From: an uncultured Clostridium sp.
GTDB lineage: Bacteria; Bacillota; Clostridia; TANB77; CAG-508
Direction: 5' to 3'
DNA length: 64,000 nucleotides
NCBI GenBank assembly: GCA_948471035.1
Contig: CAOKRC010000005.1
Coordinates: 1 to 64,000, forward strand
The notes below the pieces were generated by a model, which saw nothing but the letters and a program-made list of their open reading frames with translations, ran no database searches and was not told the origin of the DNA. Positions within the stretch are counted from its first letter, which is position 1, and each line of letters opens with the position of its first letter. Both the position numbers and the translations under genes were made by a program. Below are positions 16,453 to 24,681 of this stretch, piece after piece.

Positions 16453-17121
16453 CTACTCATTTTCTTTTAATGTATATTGACTAATATCTGGTTCTGTAAA
16501 GACAGAATCATCTACCGTATTAAATTCATATTCTCTTTCATTTACTATATCTGCTTCTGTTGATTTTACAAATAGTCCTGTTTCTTTATCTATATATGTT
16601 TCTGCACCTTCAGAAGTTAAAGATATTGATGACATAAATTCTTTTACAATATAGCATTCTTTTCCATTATAATCAACTGATTTTATTTTTGCATTTATGC
16701 ATCCTAGAATTGTTTGCCACTTACTATCACTTTCTAAATGATTATAAATACCAACAGACATTATTGTTCCACTATTGAGTTGTGCAATTTTTGAATCTTT
16801 TGTTTCTGTAAAAGTATCTGTTCTTTCTCCATTATTATACATTGATATTCTTGTTATTTCATTATTTACATTTCGTTCCATAAAAACAACTTGCTTACCA
16901 TCTTTTTTATAATAGTCCATTTTTACAATAGTTCCATTATTTTCAGTTGCAACTGATTTTATATGATAATTTGTGCTACCATTGTATTCTGCAATCTTAT
17001 TTTGCAAATCTGTAACAATTACATAATTTCTAATTGTATGAATAATAAGAATTACAAGCAAAATAGCAATCACTATTAAGGCTATTTTTAATACATTTTT
17101 TATTATTTTTTTCTTTTCCAT
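16453..17121 (-). CDS. Membrane-anchored hypothetical protein, lipoprotein-sorting-like fold
   Basis: A 222-residue protein from ATG 17121, which follows AGAGGAGGTAAT. An N-terminal helix (about 8-32) anchors a beta-rich domain of repeated short strands (NYHIKSVATENNGTIVKMDYY, KQVVFMERN, SGTIMSVGIYNHL, YIDKETGLFVKSTEAD). This resembles LolA/outer-membrane-lipoprotein-sorting-like sheets found in Firmicute exported proteins. The exact family is uncertain. A 110-bp gap and small hairpins separate it from the gene upstream. Confidence 0.55.
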   Translation of the reverse strand: MEKKKIIKNVLKIALIVIAILLVILIIHTIRNYVIVTDLQNKIAEYNGSTNYHIKSVATENNGTIVKMDYYKKDGKQVVFMERNVNNEITRISMYNNGERTDTFTETKDSKIAQLNSGTIMSVGIYNHLESDSKWQTILGCINAKIKSVDYNGKECYIVKEFMSSISLTSEGAETYIDKETGLFVKSTEADIVNEREYEFNTVDDSVFTEPDISQYTLKENE

Positions 17122-17271
17122 ATATATTACCTCCTCTTTAGTGCAACCTAGCAATCATAAGCATTACTGCTTTTAGACCTATGGCTTTGCGTCATAAACT
17201 TTCGTTTATTTTGCTTTTTTACAATAATCTAACTATATTATAACATATTTGCTTATTTTTAGCAAATTTAT

Positions 17272-18009
17272 TCATTTTACAATATTTTTAAATATCTCTT
17301 TGGCATTCTTACTAGCCTCTTCTTTAGTTATTCCTTCTTGTTGATAAGGATAAATTATATAATCTCCTTTTTTTAGATAAATTCTCCAACTAGCAGAAAA
17401 ATTTTTTCCACAGTAACTTACAAAATCATTTATATTTTTCATTGCCTTATCTAAATCCTCATAAGTATTTATTTTGATATATGTATCATATTCCAAAATA
17501 TCACCTGTTCTATTTTCATTTACTACAAAATTGCTTTTGGATTCATTTTCCCATTTATCAAAATAATATTTATGACAATTATCCATATAATCTTCACTTA
17601 AATTTCCAAATCTTCTTATCGCTGTAAATTGAATTTCATTATTATCTGACATTTTAAAAGTATATCTGCCATTTTCTTTTTCATCTATATCTTTATTTAC
17701 TAAATCAATCTTTGTATTATACATACTTTCTATTGTCTTTTCTGGATTTACATTTGTTTTTGAATTAATGTTAGAAATAATAAGGTCAAAAATCAAAATA
17801 ACAATTGCAATAACTATTATAGCAGTAATAATACCTCCGATTTTAATTGTTTTTCCTGCTATTTTCATTCCTTTTACCACAGTATTTACACCCTTGTGTT
17901 CTTTATCTTTCTGTATTTCAGAAAAGTCTAATCTAAATTTTTCCTTTTGTTCTTGTTTCCTACTTTCTTCCCACTTTTCTAATTCTTCCCAATCTTCTTT
18001 GTTTCCCAT
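17272..18009 (-). CDS. Membrane protein, hypothetical
   Basis: A 245-residue protein from ATG 18009 after AGGAGATATAAT. A charged N-terminus (EDWEELEKWEESRKQEQKEK) is followed by a membrane helix (about 67-90) and an extracytoplasmic alpha/beta domain (YTFKMSDNNEIQFTAIRRFG ... YIIYPYQQEGITKEEASKNA). No family recognised. It belongs to the one-gene-unit run; this gene lacks the post-stop motif. Confidence 0.6.
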   Translation of the reverse strand: MGNKEDWEELEKWEESRKQEQKEKFRLDFSEIQKDKEHKGVNTVVKGMKIAGKTIKIGGIITAIIVIAIVILIFDLIISNINSKTNVNPEKTIESMYNTKIDLVNKDIDEKENGRYTFKMSDNNEIQFTAIRRFGNLSEDYMDNCHKYYFDKWENESKSNFVVNENRTGDILEYDTYIKINTYEDLDKAMKNINDFVSYCGKNFSASWRIYLKKGDYIIYPYQQEGITKEEASKNAKEIFKNIVK

Positions 18010-18049
18010 ATTATATCTCCTAATCATCTTTACAAATTGTAATTTCTTG

Positions 18050-18349
18050 TTACTTTTTACTTTGCAAATCTTTGCAAGTTTCAACTACTATTTCTTTTAG
18101 TTTTTCTTTATTATCTATATCATCAATTAAATACATAGGTTTAGCACTTTCATAGGGTATTTGTTCTTGCATATTATATTTTTTATTGCTATCAACTATC
18201 TTTACAAGTAGCCTATTATCATATATTCCACCGAATAAGACATTGCTATAATACAATAAATATTCTCCCATCATTGCTCTACAATTTATATCATCTAATA
18301 AGTCTAATTGCTCTAATATAAAATCTTTATAATCTTTTGATGTTCCCAT
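18050..18349 (-). CDS. TfoX N-terminal domain protein
   Basis: A 99-residue single-domain protein: KDYKDFILEQLDLL, then CRAMMGEYLLYYSNVLFGGIYDNRLLVKI, then a Y-ESAKPMYLID segment. This is the TfoX/Sxy N-terminal fold, which in Gammaproteobacteria activates competence, but stand-alone forms in Firmicutes have unknown roles. The RBS is GAAAGGAC. After its stop comes AAATTACAATTT. Confidence 0.75.
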   Translation of the reverse strand: MGTSKDYKDFILEQLDLLDDINCRAMMGEYLLYYSNVLFGGIYDNRLLVKIVDSNKKYNMQEQIPYESAKPMYLIDDIDNKEKLKEIVVETCKDLQSKK

Positions 18350-18376
18350 AATAAAGTCCTTTCTATATATTGTAAT

Positions 18377-18781
18377 TTATCTTTTGATATATTTTTCTTT
18401 TAGATAATCTATAAAATCAATTATTTTTTTATCTGATTCACATTTCATTAGAGGCAATACAAAATTAAATACTTTTATAATTTCTTCTACCCAGAAAGCA
18501 TTTTTTTCTTCTAGCGATAAAGTTTGATATGAAGAAAAATCAAAAGGCATTGTAATTACTGAATAACCATCGGAATTTCGCTCCCTTACTTCAATCTCTT
18601 TTGCATTTTCATCACAACTGACATTTAATTGTTTTATAAATTCGTTATTACAAAATCTAACCACATTGTAATATTCAAGATATAAAAAATCTGATTCTTT
18701 TCGTATCAATGCTGTTCGTTCCTTTGTTTTTTCTAAATCTCCCAAAAAAGCAGAATATATATTTATTGCTCTTAATCTCAT
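18377..18781 (-). CDS. Hypothetical protein (134 aa)
   Basis: A soluble 134-residue protein with FLYLEYYNVVRFCNNEFIKQL and DGYSVITMPFDFSSYQTL segments and a helical C-terminus. No family recognised. The stop codon TAA is itself the beginning of the shared motif TAAATTACAAT. Confidence 0.5.
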   Translation of the reverse strand: MRLRAINIYSAFLGDLEKTKERTALIRKESDFLYLEYYNVVRFCNNEFIKQLNVSCDENAKEIEVRERNSDGYSVITMPFDFSSYQTLSLEEKNAFWVEEIIKVFNFVLPLMKCESDKKIIDFIDYLKEKYIKR

Positions 18782-18807
18782 TTTATTTCTCCTTCATAAA
18801 TTGTAAT

Positions 18808-19665
18808 TTATCTTTCATCTAAAAACTTGGTATTTGTTCTATTTCTTTCTTCTAATTGTCTTTGTTCATTTTCAGATTTTGTTTTAGTATTATCAAATGA
18901 TTTGCTTTTCAAGTTTCTATTTCTATTAGCAATAAGCTCGTTAATTGCCATAACATATTGTTGTGGATTATTTATGCTAAAATCTCCATGATAATAATTA
19001 GGTAACACTTCAATTCTGCTTCCATTTATCTTTTTATGAATTATACTCGCTGATTTTTTCATTATTGGTCTTTCTTTATCTCCTACAACTACTAAAACTT
19101 TCGATTTTGTACTTGATAAAGAATCTTTAATTTCATATTTTGAGTTTGCTTCCATAAAAGCAATCATATCTTCCTTACTAATTTTACAAGTATCTCTATA
19201 ATATTCACTAAATAAATCTTCTCTTATTTTTAAAGACTTAAATTGCATTTGTGAAAACCATTTCTTTGATATTAGCCCATAACTCATAGAAAAAGCTGGT
19301 CTAATCATTTTATATGTTGCTTTCATAGGAATTGCTAATGCACTCTCAATAATAGCACAATCACAAATATCATTTTTCCTTGATAAAATTTCTAAAAGAA
19401 TCTGTCCTCCTAATGATAATCCTCCCATTAAGCGAATATGACCATTATAATTATTAGTTATATAATCTATAATTTCTTGTGCATTATCTTCTATGCTTGT
19501 AAAACTTCTATCACTATCTGAATGTCCATCTAATATTGGAATAACAATATGATAACTTTCTTGTAATTTTTCTGCTTCTTCTCTATAATTCCACCAAGAA
19601 AGACCACCACCATGTAATAACATTATTGTATCTTTATTATTATCTCCATATTCTTTAAAGTTCAT
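18808..19665 (-). CDS. Alpha/beta hydrolase
   Basis: A 285-residue protein. It has the oxyanion loop LLHGGGLSWW, the nucleophile elbow GGLSLGG (Ser about 84), an acid in VVGDKERPI and a histidine in YHGDFSI, the canonical order of the fold, with a cap domain between about 120 and 180. The last 40 residues are an unusual Lys/Gln/Arg-rich tail (NRNRNLKSKSF...EQRQLEERNRTN) that is probably disordered. Substrate unknown. Its stop is fused with the TAAATTACAAT motif. Confidence 0.82.
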   Translation of the reverse strand: MNFKEYGDNNKDTIMLLHGGGLSWWNYREEAEKLQESYHIVIPILDGHSDSDRSFTSIEDNAQEIIDYITNNYNGHIRLMGGLSLGGQILLEILSRKNDICDCAIIESALAIPMKATYKMIRPAFSMSYGLISKKWFSQMQFKSLKIREDLFSEYYRDTCKISKEDMIAFMEANSKYEIKDSLSSTKSKVLVVVGDKERPIMKKSASIIHKKINGSRIEVLPNYYHGDFSINNPQQYVMAINELIANRNRNLKSKSFDNTKTKSENEQRQLEERNRTNTKFLDER

Positions 19666-19700
19666 TTATTATTCCCCCATTCCTAGTGATATATTGTAAG

Positions 19701-19868
19701 TTAATCTTCGATTTTCATAATAATATCGTATGCAACAAAACATTCTTCTTTTGATAGTTTTGTTTCATTAACAAGATATTCTATTGCTTCATCTTTAGTA
19801 GAAAAATCTTTTAATATATTCTTTACTTCTTTAAATTTCTCAATAACTTTTTTAATTTCATTATTCAT
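19701..19868 (-). CDS. Small helical protein (55 aa)
   Basis: A 55-residue ORF (MNNEIKKVIEKFKEVKNI ... KLSKEECFVAYDIIMKIED) with GAGATGAGAAT as leader. Spacing to both neighbours (35 and 41 bp) and the TAACTTACAAT motif at its stop match the other units of the run. No known family. Confidence 0.5.
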   Translation of the reverse strand: MNNEIKKVIEKFKEVKNILKDFSTKDEAIEYLVNETKLSKEECFVAYDIIMKIED

Positions 19869-19909
19869 ATTCTCATCTCACTTTCACATTGTAATTTTAT
19901 AGTTACCTA

Positions 19910-20290
19910 TTATTTTTTCATTATTGTATTCAAACTATTTATAAACTCTTTTCTTCTCACAATGGTTGCAATTATAACAAACAAAGAATATATCAAGTTT
20001 CCTATAAATGGTTGTGCATTAAATTCTGTTGTCAAAGAAGCACTAATGCAAAAGAATATAATAGCCAATGCTAATACTATCCAGTTTGAATTTTTTATCC
20101 TATTTATATACAAATAGCCTAATGGTATATATATAATACCTACTAATAATTTTACAATATAATCTGGAATATTGGGTAAACCAAATATCATATTAAGTCC
20201 ACTACCATTAAATATTAATGACAACAATACAATAATTCCTCCAAATATATAAAATCCTCCTATAAATGTTATGACTTTTGATTCTTTCAT
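19910..20290 (-). CDS. Small four-helix membrane protein
   Basis: A 126-residue protein from ATG 20290 (after TTGGAGAAAGAAAAT). It has four hydrophobic segments (VITFIGGFYIFGGIIVLLSL, IVKLLVGIIYIPLGYLYI, WIVLALAIIFFCISASL, FIGNLIYSLFVIIATIV). Family not recognised. Its stop is followed by GTAACTATAAAATTACAAT. Confidence 0.6.
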   Translation of the reverse strand: MKESKVITFIGGFYIFGGIIVLLSLIFNGSGLNMIFGLPNIPDYIVKLLVGIIYIPLGYLYINRIKNSNWIVLALAIIFFCISASLTTEFNAQPFIGNLIYSLFVIIATIVRRKEFINSLNTIMKK

Positions 20291-20397
20291 ATTTTCTTTC
20301 TCCAATCTAAACAAAAAATTACTATCTGTTGGGATAATTATATCAGTTTTTCATTATAAAAACAATACCTATAAAAAACAAGAGATATTTATACCTC

Positions 20398-20655
20398 TTA
20401 TAACCAATTGCCCTCTTTTAATCCCAATTTAAAAGTTTCTATTTTCTCTATTCTTTCTACCTCATCATCTAAATTGATATATTCAAGAACAGCTTTCAAT
20501 TCTTCTTTTGTTAAATTTGCTGTTACTACTCTATCTTCAATAAATAGCCTAACATTAGCATATTTATTTTTTATTTCTCTCATTTTATCTTTTATTTGCT
20601 TGTAATCTTTTCTTTTTTGCCAAATATTATATCTATTATCTTCTAAAAATTGCAT
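20398..20655 (-). CDS. Paralogue of the C-terminal half of the 204-aa protein upstream
   Basis: An 85-residue helical protein. IKDKMREIKNKYANVRLFIEDRV and LTKEELKAVLEYINLDDEVER align with IRHKIEEIKNKYPRVREFFEDDK and LTKKEMKAILDITELQNDRA of the protein at 20879-21493; both end with GL(K/R)EG. Together with the ORF at 20689-20868 it looks like a second, internally deleted or split copy of that gene. Confidence 0.55.
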   Translation of the reverse strand: MQFLEDNRYNIWQKRKDYKQIKDKMREIKNKYANVRLFIEDRVVTANLTKEELKAVLEYINLDDEVERIEKIETFKLGLKEGNWL

Positions 20656-20688
20656 AATACTATCTATGTATAGGTAGAAAAAGCTATT

Positions 20689-20868
20689 TTATTGTATCTT
20701 CTTGTTTTCTTTATTTTTGAAAAATCTTGTTTTTGTTTCCTTTATTTCTTCTGGCTCTCCATACATTCTTATATAAAAGCATTCTAGTCCATCTCCTCTT
20801 GTTTCGTATATTTCATTCAAAATTTGATTTTCAAATATTTCATTTACTTTATATTCTCTTTTTTCCAT
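20689..20868 (-). CDS. Paralogue of the N-terminal part of the 204-aa protein upstream
   Basis: A 59-residue ORF (start ATG after GGTGGAGAAA). FENQILNEIYETRGDGLECFYIRMYGEPEEIKETK matches ENKILDDLYEIREGFITSYKKKYGELEETK at the start of the neighbour. It overlaps the end of that gene's RBS region (11 bp after its stop) and is probably the 5' piece of a split tandem duplicate. Confidence 0.5.
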   Translation of the reverse strand: MEKREYKVNEIFENQILNEIYETRGDGLECFYIRMYGEPEEIKETKTRFFKNKENKKIQ

Positions 20869-20878
20869 TTTCTCCACC

Positions 20879-21493
20879 CTACAATGCCTTTCCTTCTCGC
20901 AATCCTATTTTTAGCATTTCGTCTGCCTCATACATAGCCCTATCATTTTGTAATTCTGTTATATCTAAAATTGCTTTCATTTCTTTTTTAGTAAGTTGTT
21001 CTATTTTGTCATCTTCAAAAAATTCTCTTACTCTAGGATACTTATTTTTTATTTCTTCAATTTTGTGTCTAATTTTATCGTATTCTTTATTCTTTTTTAA
21101 ATTTCTGTATTTTTGTTCTTCAAAATAATCTGATATTTCATTTATATTTTGTAAGATAATACTATCATTTGATGTGTTTTCTATTATTTTTCCTTCTCTT
21201 ATTTCTTTTTTTAATCTCATTCCATCTATAAATCCTAATTTATAATATGGTTTATGCCAAAAACACATTTCATCTAATGCATACCCTTCAAATTTATTTA
21301 TTTTCTCAAATAATTCTTTCATAGTGTTTTCATCTTTAATAAATTTTTTCATAAAGTTTACTAACTCATCTTCAGCCTGTTCTGCTTTCTTTGTTTCTTC
21401 TAGTTCTCCGTATTTCTTTTTATAACTTGTAATAAATCCCTCCCTTATTTCATATAAATCGTCAAGTATTTTATTTTCATATAAATCTTCCAT
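20879..21493 (-). CDS. Hypothetical helical protein (204 aa), parent of the split copy
   Basis: A 204-residue, fully helical, charged protein beginning MEDLYENKILDDLYEIREGF; a central FCWHKPYYKLGFIDGMRLK segment is its most distinctive part. Similar proteins are frequent in Clostridial mobile elements, but I cannot name the family. The promoter region overlaps the inverted-repeat operator at 21512-21609, so the divergent XRE protein probably controls it. Confidence 0.6.
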   Translation of the reverse strand: MEDLYENKILDDLYEIREGFITSYKKKYGELEETKKAEQAEDELVNFMKKFIKDENTMKELFEKINKFEGYALDEMCFWHKPYYKLGFIDGMRLKKEIREGKIIENTSNDSIILQNINEISDYFEEQKYRNLKKNKEYDKIRHKIEEIKNKYPRVREFFEDDKIEQLTKKEMKAILDITELQNDRAMYEADEMLKIGLREGKAL

Positions 21494-21511
21494 AATTTCC
21501 TCCTTTTATAG

Positions 21512-21609
21512 TTTGGTACATTGAAGTAATATTATCATAACTATTTTTTCAATTCAACGATATAGTTTGGTAAATTGAAATACTTTTTATATTTTTTCAA
21601 TTTACCAAA
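21512..21609. promoter_or_regulatory. Operator region with 14-bp inverted repeat
   Basis: Perfect arms TTTGGTAAATTGAA (21566-21579) and TTCAATTTACCAAA (21596-21609), with an extra half-site TTTGGTACATTGAA at 21512-21525. It lies between the 204-aa gene and the XRE gene. Confidence 0.75.
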
Positions 21610-21680
21610 GTGGTGTCAACTCGTATTTTTATATAATTTTATTAATTTTTTAGTACAAACTATAAAGGGGTGTAAATTAT

Positions 21681-21929
21681 ATGAAATTATCAAATGCAAT
21701 TAGAAAACGAATAAAATATTATTTAAAACAAAAAGATATGAAAATATGGGATTTATGCAAAGCTACTGGTATTCCTTGCTCTACTATATCTACTTTCATG
21801 AGTGGTAAAACAGAACTGCTAAAACTTGATACACTATTGCATATATGCGAGGGTTTTGAAATTACATTAGGCGAATTTTTTACTGACACAACATTTGATA
21901 CTGCTGAACAAGAAAGTAATAAAGACTAA
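21681..21929 (+). CDS. XRE-family regulator
   Basis: An 82-residue Cro/CI-type protein: VR-like IRKRIKYYLKQKDMKIWDLCKATGIPCSTISTFMSGK, then LDTLLHICEGFEITLGEFF. RBS AAAGGGGTG. It is divergently transcribed from the 204-aa gene, and the 14-bp inverted repeat in between is its likely operator. A terminator follows directly. Confidence 0.82.
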   Translation: MKLSNAIRKRIKYYLKQKDMKIWDLCKATGIPCSTISTFMSGKTELLKLDTLLHICEGFEITLGEFFTDTTFDTAEQESNKD

Positions 21930-21949
21930 CTTATTTGTTAGCCTTTTTC
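21921..21949. terminator. Bidirectional terminator
   Basis: AAAGACTAAC ... GTTAGCCTTT with T run, between the XRE gene and the convergent ParB-like gene. Confidence 0.75.
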
Positions 21950-21972
21950 ATTTCATTGTTTCTGTTTTCTCT

Positions 21973-22797
21973 CTACCTTTCTAAATCTTTATTCTTCCAT
22001 TTTTGTTTATATTGTTTTAACAATTTTTCTATAACATCTTCCATTTGTTTTGTACTATAACCCTTTGGAAAATAACTTTTTAATTTTTCTACTTTAAACC
22101 TTATCTGTTCCTTTTGATTTGGTTTTTGTTCTATCATTATATTGAAAATTGCATCCATATCTAGTTTATTTTGTTTGCTTAACTCTTTCATTCTTATTGC
22201 TTGTGAATATGAGGGTGTGCAATCTTCGCTTTCTATTGTTTCTAATAAGTCCTTTTGTTCCTGTTCTTTTAAATATGATATTTCTACTGCTGGGTTCATT
22301 GCCATTTTATTTTCATCAACTAATTGTAATAGTGGTTTTATAAGTTCTGTTAATCTTACATATCTTTGTACTTGCCTACCACTTATTCCATCTGCAATTT
22401 TATCTCTGGACTTGTGGACATTGTGTCCATAACTTTTTTTGCTTTGACTTTTCTCTGCCTCTAATTTCATTTTATAAGCAAAGGCTTTTTCACTTGGTAA
22501 TATATCACTTCTTTGTAGGTTACTATCTACAAGAGTAATTATTGCCATATCTTTATCCATATCACGAACTAAAACAGGAATTTCGGTTTTTCCTGCTTTT
22601 TCACAAGCATATTTTCTTCTATGTCCACTCACGATTTCGTATCCCCCTTTTTCTCTATTTCTTACTATTAACGGCTCTATAACTCCATATTCTTTTATAC
22701 TTTCGATTAAATCTTCCATATCTTCATTATCTTTTACTTGGTATGGGTTATCTTTAAATTCGTGTAATTCATTTATATTTACAATTTTTTCACTCAT
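21973..22797 (-). CDS. ParB/RepB/Spo0J-like partition protein
   Basis: A 274-residue protein. The ParB nuclease-like N-terminal domain has NPYQVKDNEDMEDLIESIKEYGVIEPLIVR and the GGYEIVSGHRRKYACEKAG box, followed by MAIITLVDSNLQRSDILPSEKAFAYKM and a helix-turn-helix region (GISGRQVQRYVRLTEL). Such ParB-like proteins are encoded beside relaxases in Tn1549-like elements. It starts 1-2 bp after the relaxase gene ends (tight coupling), although it lies downstream of it in the operon. Confidence 0.87.
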   Translation of the reverse strand: MSEKIVNINELHEFKDNPYQVKDNEDMEDLIESIKEYGVIEPLIVRNREKGGYEIVSGHRRKYACEKAGKTEIPVLVRDMDKDMAIITLVDSNLQRSDILPSEKAFAYKMKLEAEKSQSKKSYGHNVHKSRDKIADGISGRQVQRYVRLTELIKPLLQLVDENKMAMNPAVEISYLKEQEQKDLLETIESEDCTPSYSQAIRMKELSKQNKLDMDAIFNIMIEQKPNQKEQIRFKVEKLKSYFPKGYSTKQMEDVIEKLLKQYKQKWKNKDLER

Positions 22798-22798
22798 T

Positions 22799-24169
22799 TT
22801 ATCTCACTTCCCTATTTTTATATTTTGTTTTTGTTTGTTGCAATTCTTCATTTCTTGCTTGTCTTTCTATTCTTATTACTTCTTTGATTTTTGGGTTATC
22901 TTCAACGATTTGATTTGCAACTTTTAAGCTATTTCTATAATCTTTTAGAATTGTAGTGCATTCATCCCTTTTGGTTTTATATTCTTTTATTAACTCATCA
23001 GCTTTGCAATTTCTTAATTTGTTTCTGTATTTTTGCCTTATTCCAGTTACTTCTGCAATGTTCTTTTCATTCTGTGAAATATAGCTTTTTACATCATCTG
23101 TTGTTTGTAGTTTCTCTTTTGCTATTAGTCTTATCTCGTTAGAATATCTTTGCATTTTCCTTACTTCTTGTTTCATTTCTGGAGATAATGGCTTTCTAGT
23201 ATTTTCTTTTGGTATTAGTCCTAATAAGTGATAAAGCAATAAAAAAAGAGCTTCAAGCCCTGTAATTTTACTTATATCTTTGAATTTCCCATTAAGCATA
23301 CATACTTTGTTTTTCTTGTATATCTTTCTAGGTTTTATAAATTTATAATACTGTTCTTGCAAATAATAAGGGTTATTAAACACTCTATCTGCAATATTTT
23401 TAGGTGTATATTTTTCTCCTAATTGGTACATTCTTGTTGCTTTTTTATCATTTATTGAACGAATAGTAGCATATTTTCGATTTTGGTCATCATTTATGAT
23501 ATAACCTTTTTTATACATTGCTTTCTTAAATTGTGCATAGCTTACACACATTTCTAGTGTTTCATCTATTGCTTTTCTCATTAGATTATACTTTGTTGGT
23601 TCTCCCCTTTTTTCTGCAAAATATATATTTCTTGGTGTTCTTCCTTTTGGATTCTTAATTACTGTTAGATTATTTTCATTACACAATTCATCTGATAAAC
23701 TTCTAAAACGATAATATGCTCCTTTGTTACAATTAAACTTTTTCCCTGTAAACATATTAACAGAACACACTACAAAATGATTATGATATGTGCCTGTATT
23801 GAAATGTGTTGCAACTAATACTTGGTGTTCTGCCCACATTTTCCTTGCAAGTTTTACTCCAATTTCGTGTGCAAGTTCTGGAGAAACTTCGCCAGTTTTA
23901 AAACTTTGATATGCGTGATATGCGATATTTCCTGTGCATTTTCCAAACTTTTCTTGTGTCATTTTCATTTCTTCATAGGCTGTTTCGGCTTTACAATTTA
24001 CTCCTGTTACATACATTATTTTTTCTTTTTCATTAACTGTTTTCTCATTATTTTCTGCATATAATAATACTTGTTTTAGATTAGAAAATATCGTTTTTTC
24101 TGGGTTACTTGCATAATTAACTACTCGTGATAAGCTGTCTTTAACTGACCATATTTTTGTTGTCGCCAT
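22799..24169 (-). CDS. MobP-type relaxase
   Basis: A 456-residue mobilisation nuclease that would nick at oriT. ATG 24169 has GGAG 9 nt upstream; a first ATG at 24184 overlaps that RBS. The relaxase domain shows the IAYHAYQSFK region, the metal-binding ATHFNTGTYHNHFVV (H...HNH motif, about 130) and a MFTGKKFNCNKGAYYRFRSLSDELC segment. The C-terminal third is a charged coiled coil. It overlaps mobC by 29 bp, typical for Tn1549/CTn-type mobilisation modules. No conjugation (type IV secretion) genes are present, so the island is probably mobilisable rather than self-transmissible. Confidence 0.9.
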   Translation of the reverse strand: MATTKIWSVKDSLSRVVNYASNPEKTIFSNLKQVLLYAENNEKTVNEKEKIMYVTGVNCKAETAYEEMKMTQEKFGKCTGNIAYHAYQSFKTGEVSPELAHEIGVKLARKMWAEHQVLVATHFNTGTYHNHFVVCSVNMFTGKKFNCNKGAYYRFRSLSDELCNENNLTVIKNPKGRTPRNIYFAEKRGEPTKYNLMRKAIDETLEMCVSYAQFKKAMYKKGYIINDDQNRKYATIRSINDKKATRMYQLGEKYTPKNIADRVFNNPYYLQEQYYKFIKPRKIYKKNKVCMLNGKFKDISKITGLEALFLLLYHLLGLIPKENTRKPLSPEMKQEVRKMQRYSNEIRLIAKEKLQTTDDVKSYISQNEKNIAEVTGIRQKYRNKLRNCKADELIKEYKTKRDECTTILKDYRNSLKVANQIVEDNPKIKEVIRIERQARNEELQQTKTKYKNREVR

Positions 24170-24464
24170 CGTCATCATCTCCATTACTTTTTGAATTATA
24201 AATCACTAAAAAATTGTGTTCTATTATCTCTAAACATTCTTCTATTTGTTCTATATCTATTTTTAAAATGTCATTTTTTAATTGACATACTTGTAAATAA
24301 ATTTGATAAAATTCTTTATCTGGTATTGGATAAATTTTTTGTTTTAGTCCTGTTTTCCTTAAATAATTTGATAAAGATAAGTTACATTTTTTTGCTTTTT
24401 GCTGTAATTTTTTCTTTTCATTTTTACTAACTCTTATACATATTTGTACTACTTTTTCTTTCAA
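24141..24464 (-). CDS. mobC: MobC relaxosome accessory protein
   Basis: A 107-residue protein. An N-terminal ribbon-helix-helix (VVQICIRVSKNEKKKLQQKAKKCNLSLSNYLRKTGL) is followed by a helical part (IYLQVCQLKNDILKI) as in MobC/MbeC proteins that load the relaxase at oriT. The tail is acidic (NGDDDDGD). It is first in the mobC-relaxase-parB operon, and its upstream region is the expected site of oriT. Confidence 0.82.
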   Translation of the reverse strand: MKEKVVQICIRVSKNEKKKLQQKAKKCNLSLSNYLRKTGLKQKIYPIPDKEFYQIYLQVCQLKNDILKIDIEQIEECLEIIEHNFLVIYNSKSNGDDDDGDNKNMVS

Positions 24465-24630
24465 AATTTTTTACACTTCCTTTCATTTTTTAGTTGGGGT
24501 TATAGGGGTGCAAAACCCCTTTCAGCAATAGTTGTCGGTTTTGTGTGCTATACAAAACCTATGCTCGCTACACTGATAGATAAATCTATCAATGCAGATT
24601 TATAATTATCTTTGATTTGCAAAAAAATAA
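24465..24630 (-). other. Candidate oriT region upstream of mobC
   Basis: A 215-bp gap before mobC holds several short inverted repeats: GGGGTGCAAAACCCC, GGTTTTGTGTGCTATACAAAACC and TGATAGATAAATCTATCA. Its base composition is richer in G+C than the surroundings. Position and structure fit an oriT; the nic site cannot be located by eye. Confidence 0.5.
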
Positions 24631-24662
24631 ACCTTATATCAATTTTTGATTCGATATAAGGC
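24624..24662 (-). terminator. Terminator after tnpV
   Basis: CCTTATATC ... GATATAAGG hairpin followed by TTTATTTTTTT on the minus strand. Confidence 0.8.
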
Positions 24663-24681
24663 TATAATTTGATTTCTATTT

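Larger units (their letters stand above)
13205..19905 (-). repeat. Dispersed post-stop motif AAATTACAAT of the one-gene units
   Basis: In gene sense the near-palindrome AAATTACAATNT, often preceded by AAGTAAC, sits 0-20 nt after stop codons. Plus-strand positions: 13214-13226, 14097-14108, 14736-14746, 15616-15625, 18036-18045, 18369-18378, 18800-18809, 19693-19700 and 19888-19897. Two more follow genes of the second cluster at 59972-59980 and 60886-60895. Genes of unrelated families carry it, and core genes of the window do not. Confidence 0.6.

Noticed and set aside
11833..20290. Classical integron cassette array
   Set aside because: No attC-type RYYYAAC/GTTRRRY pair or integron integrase was seen; only a short near-palindrome is shared.
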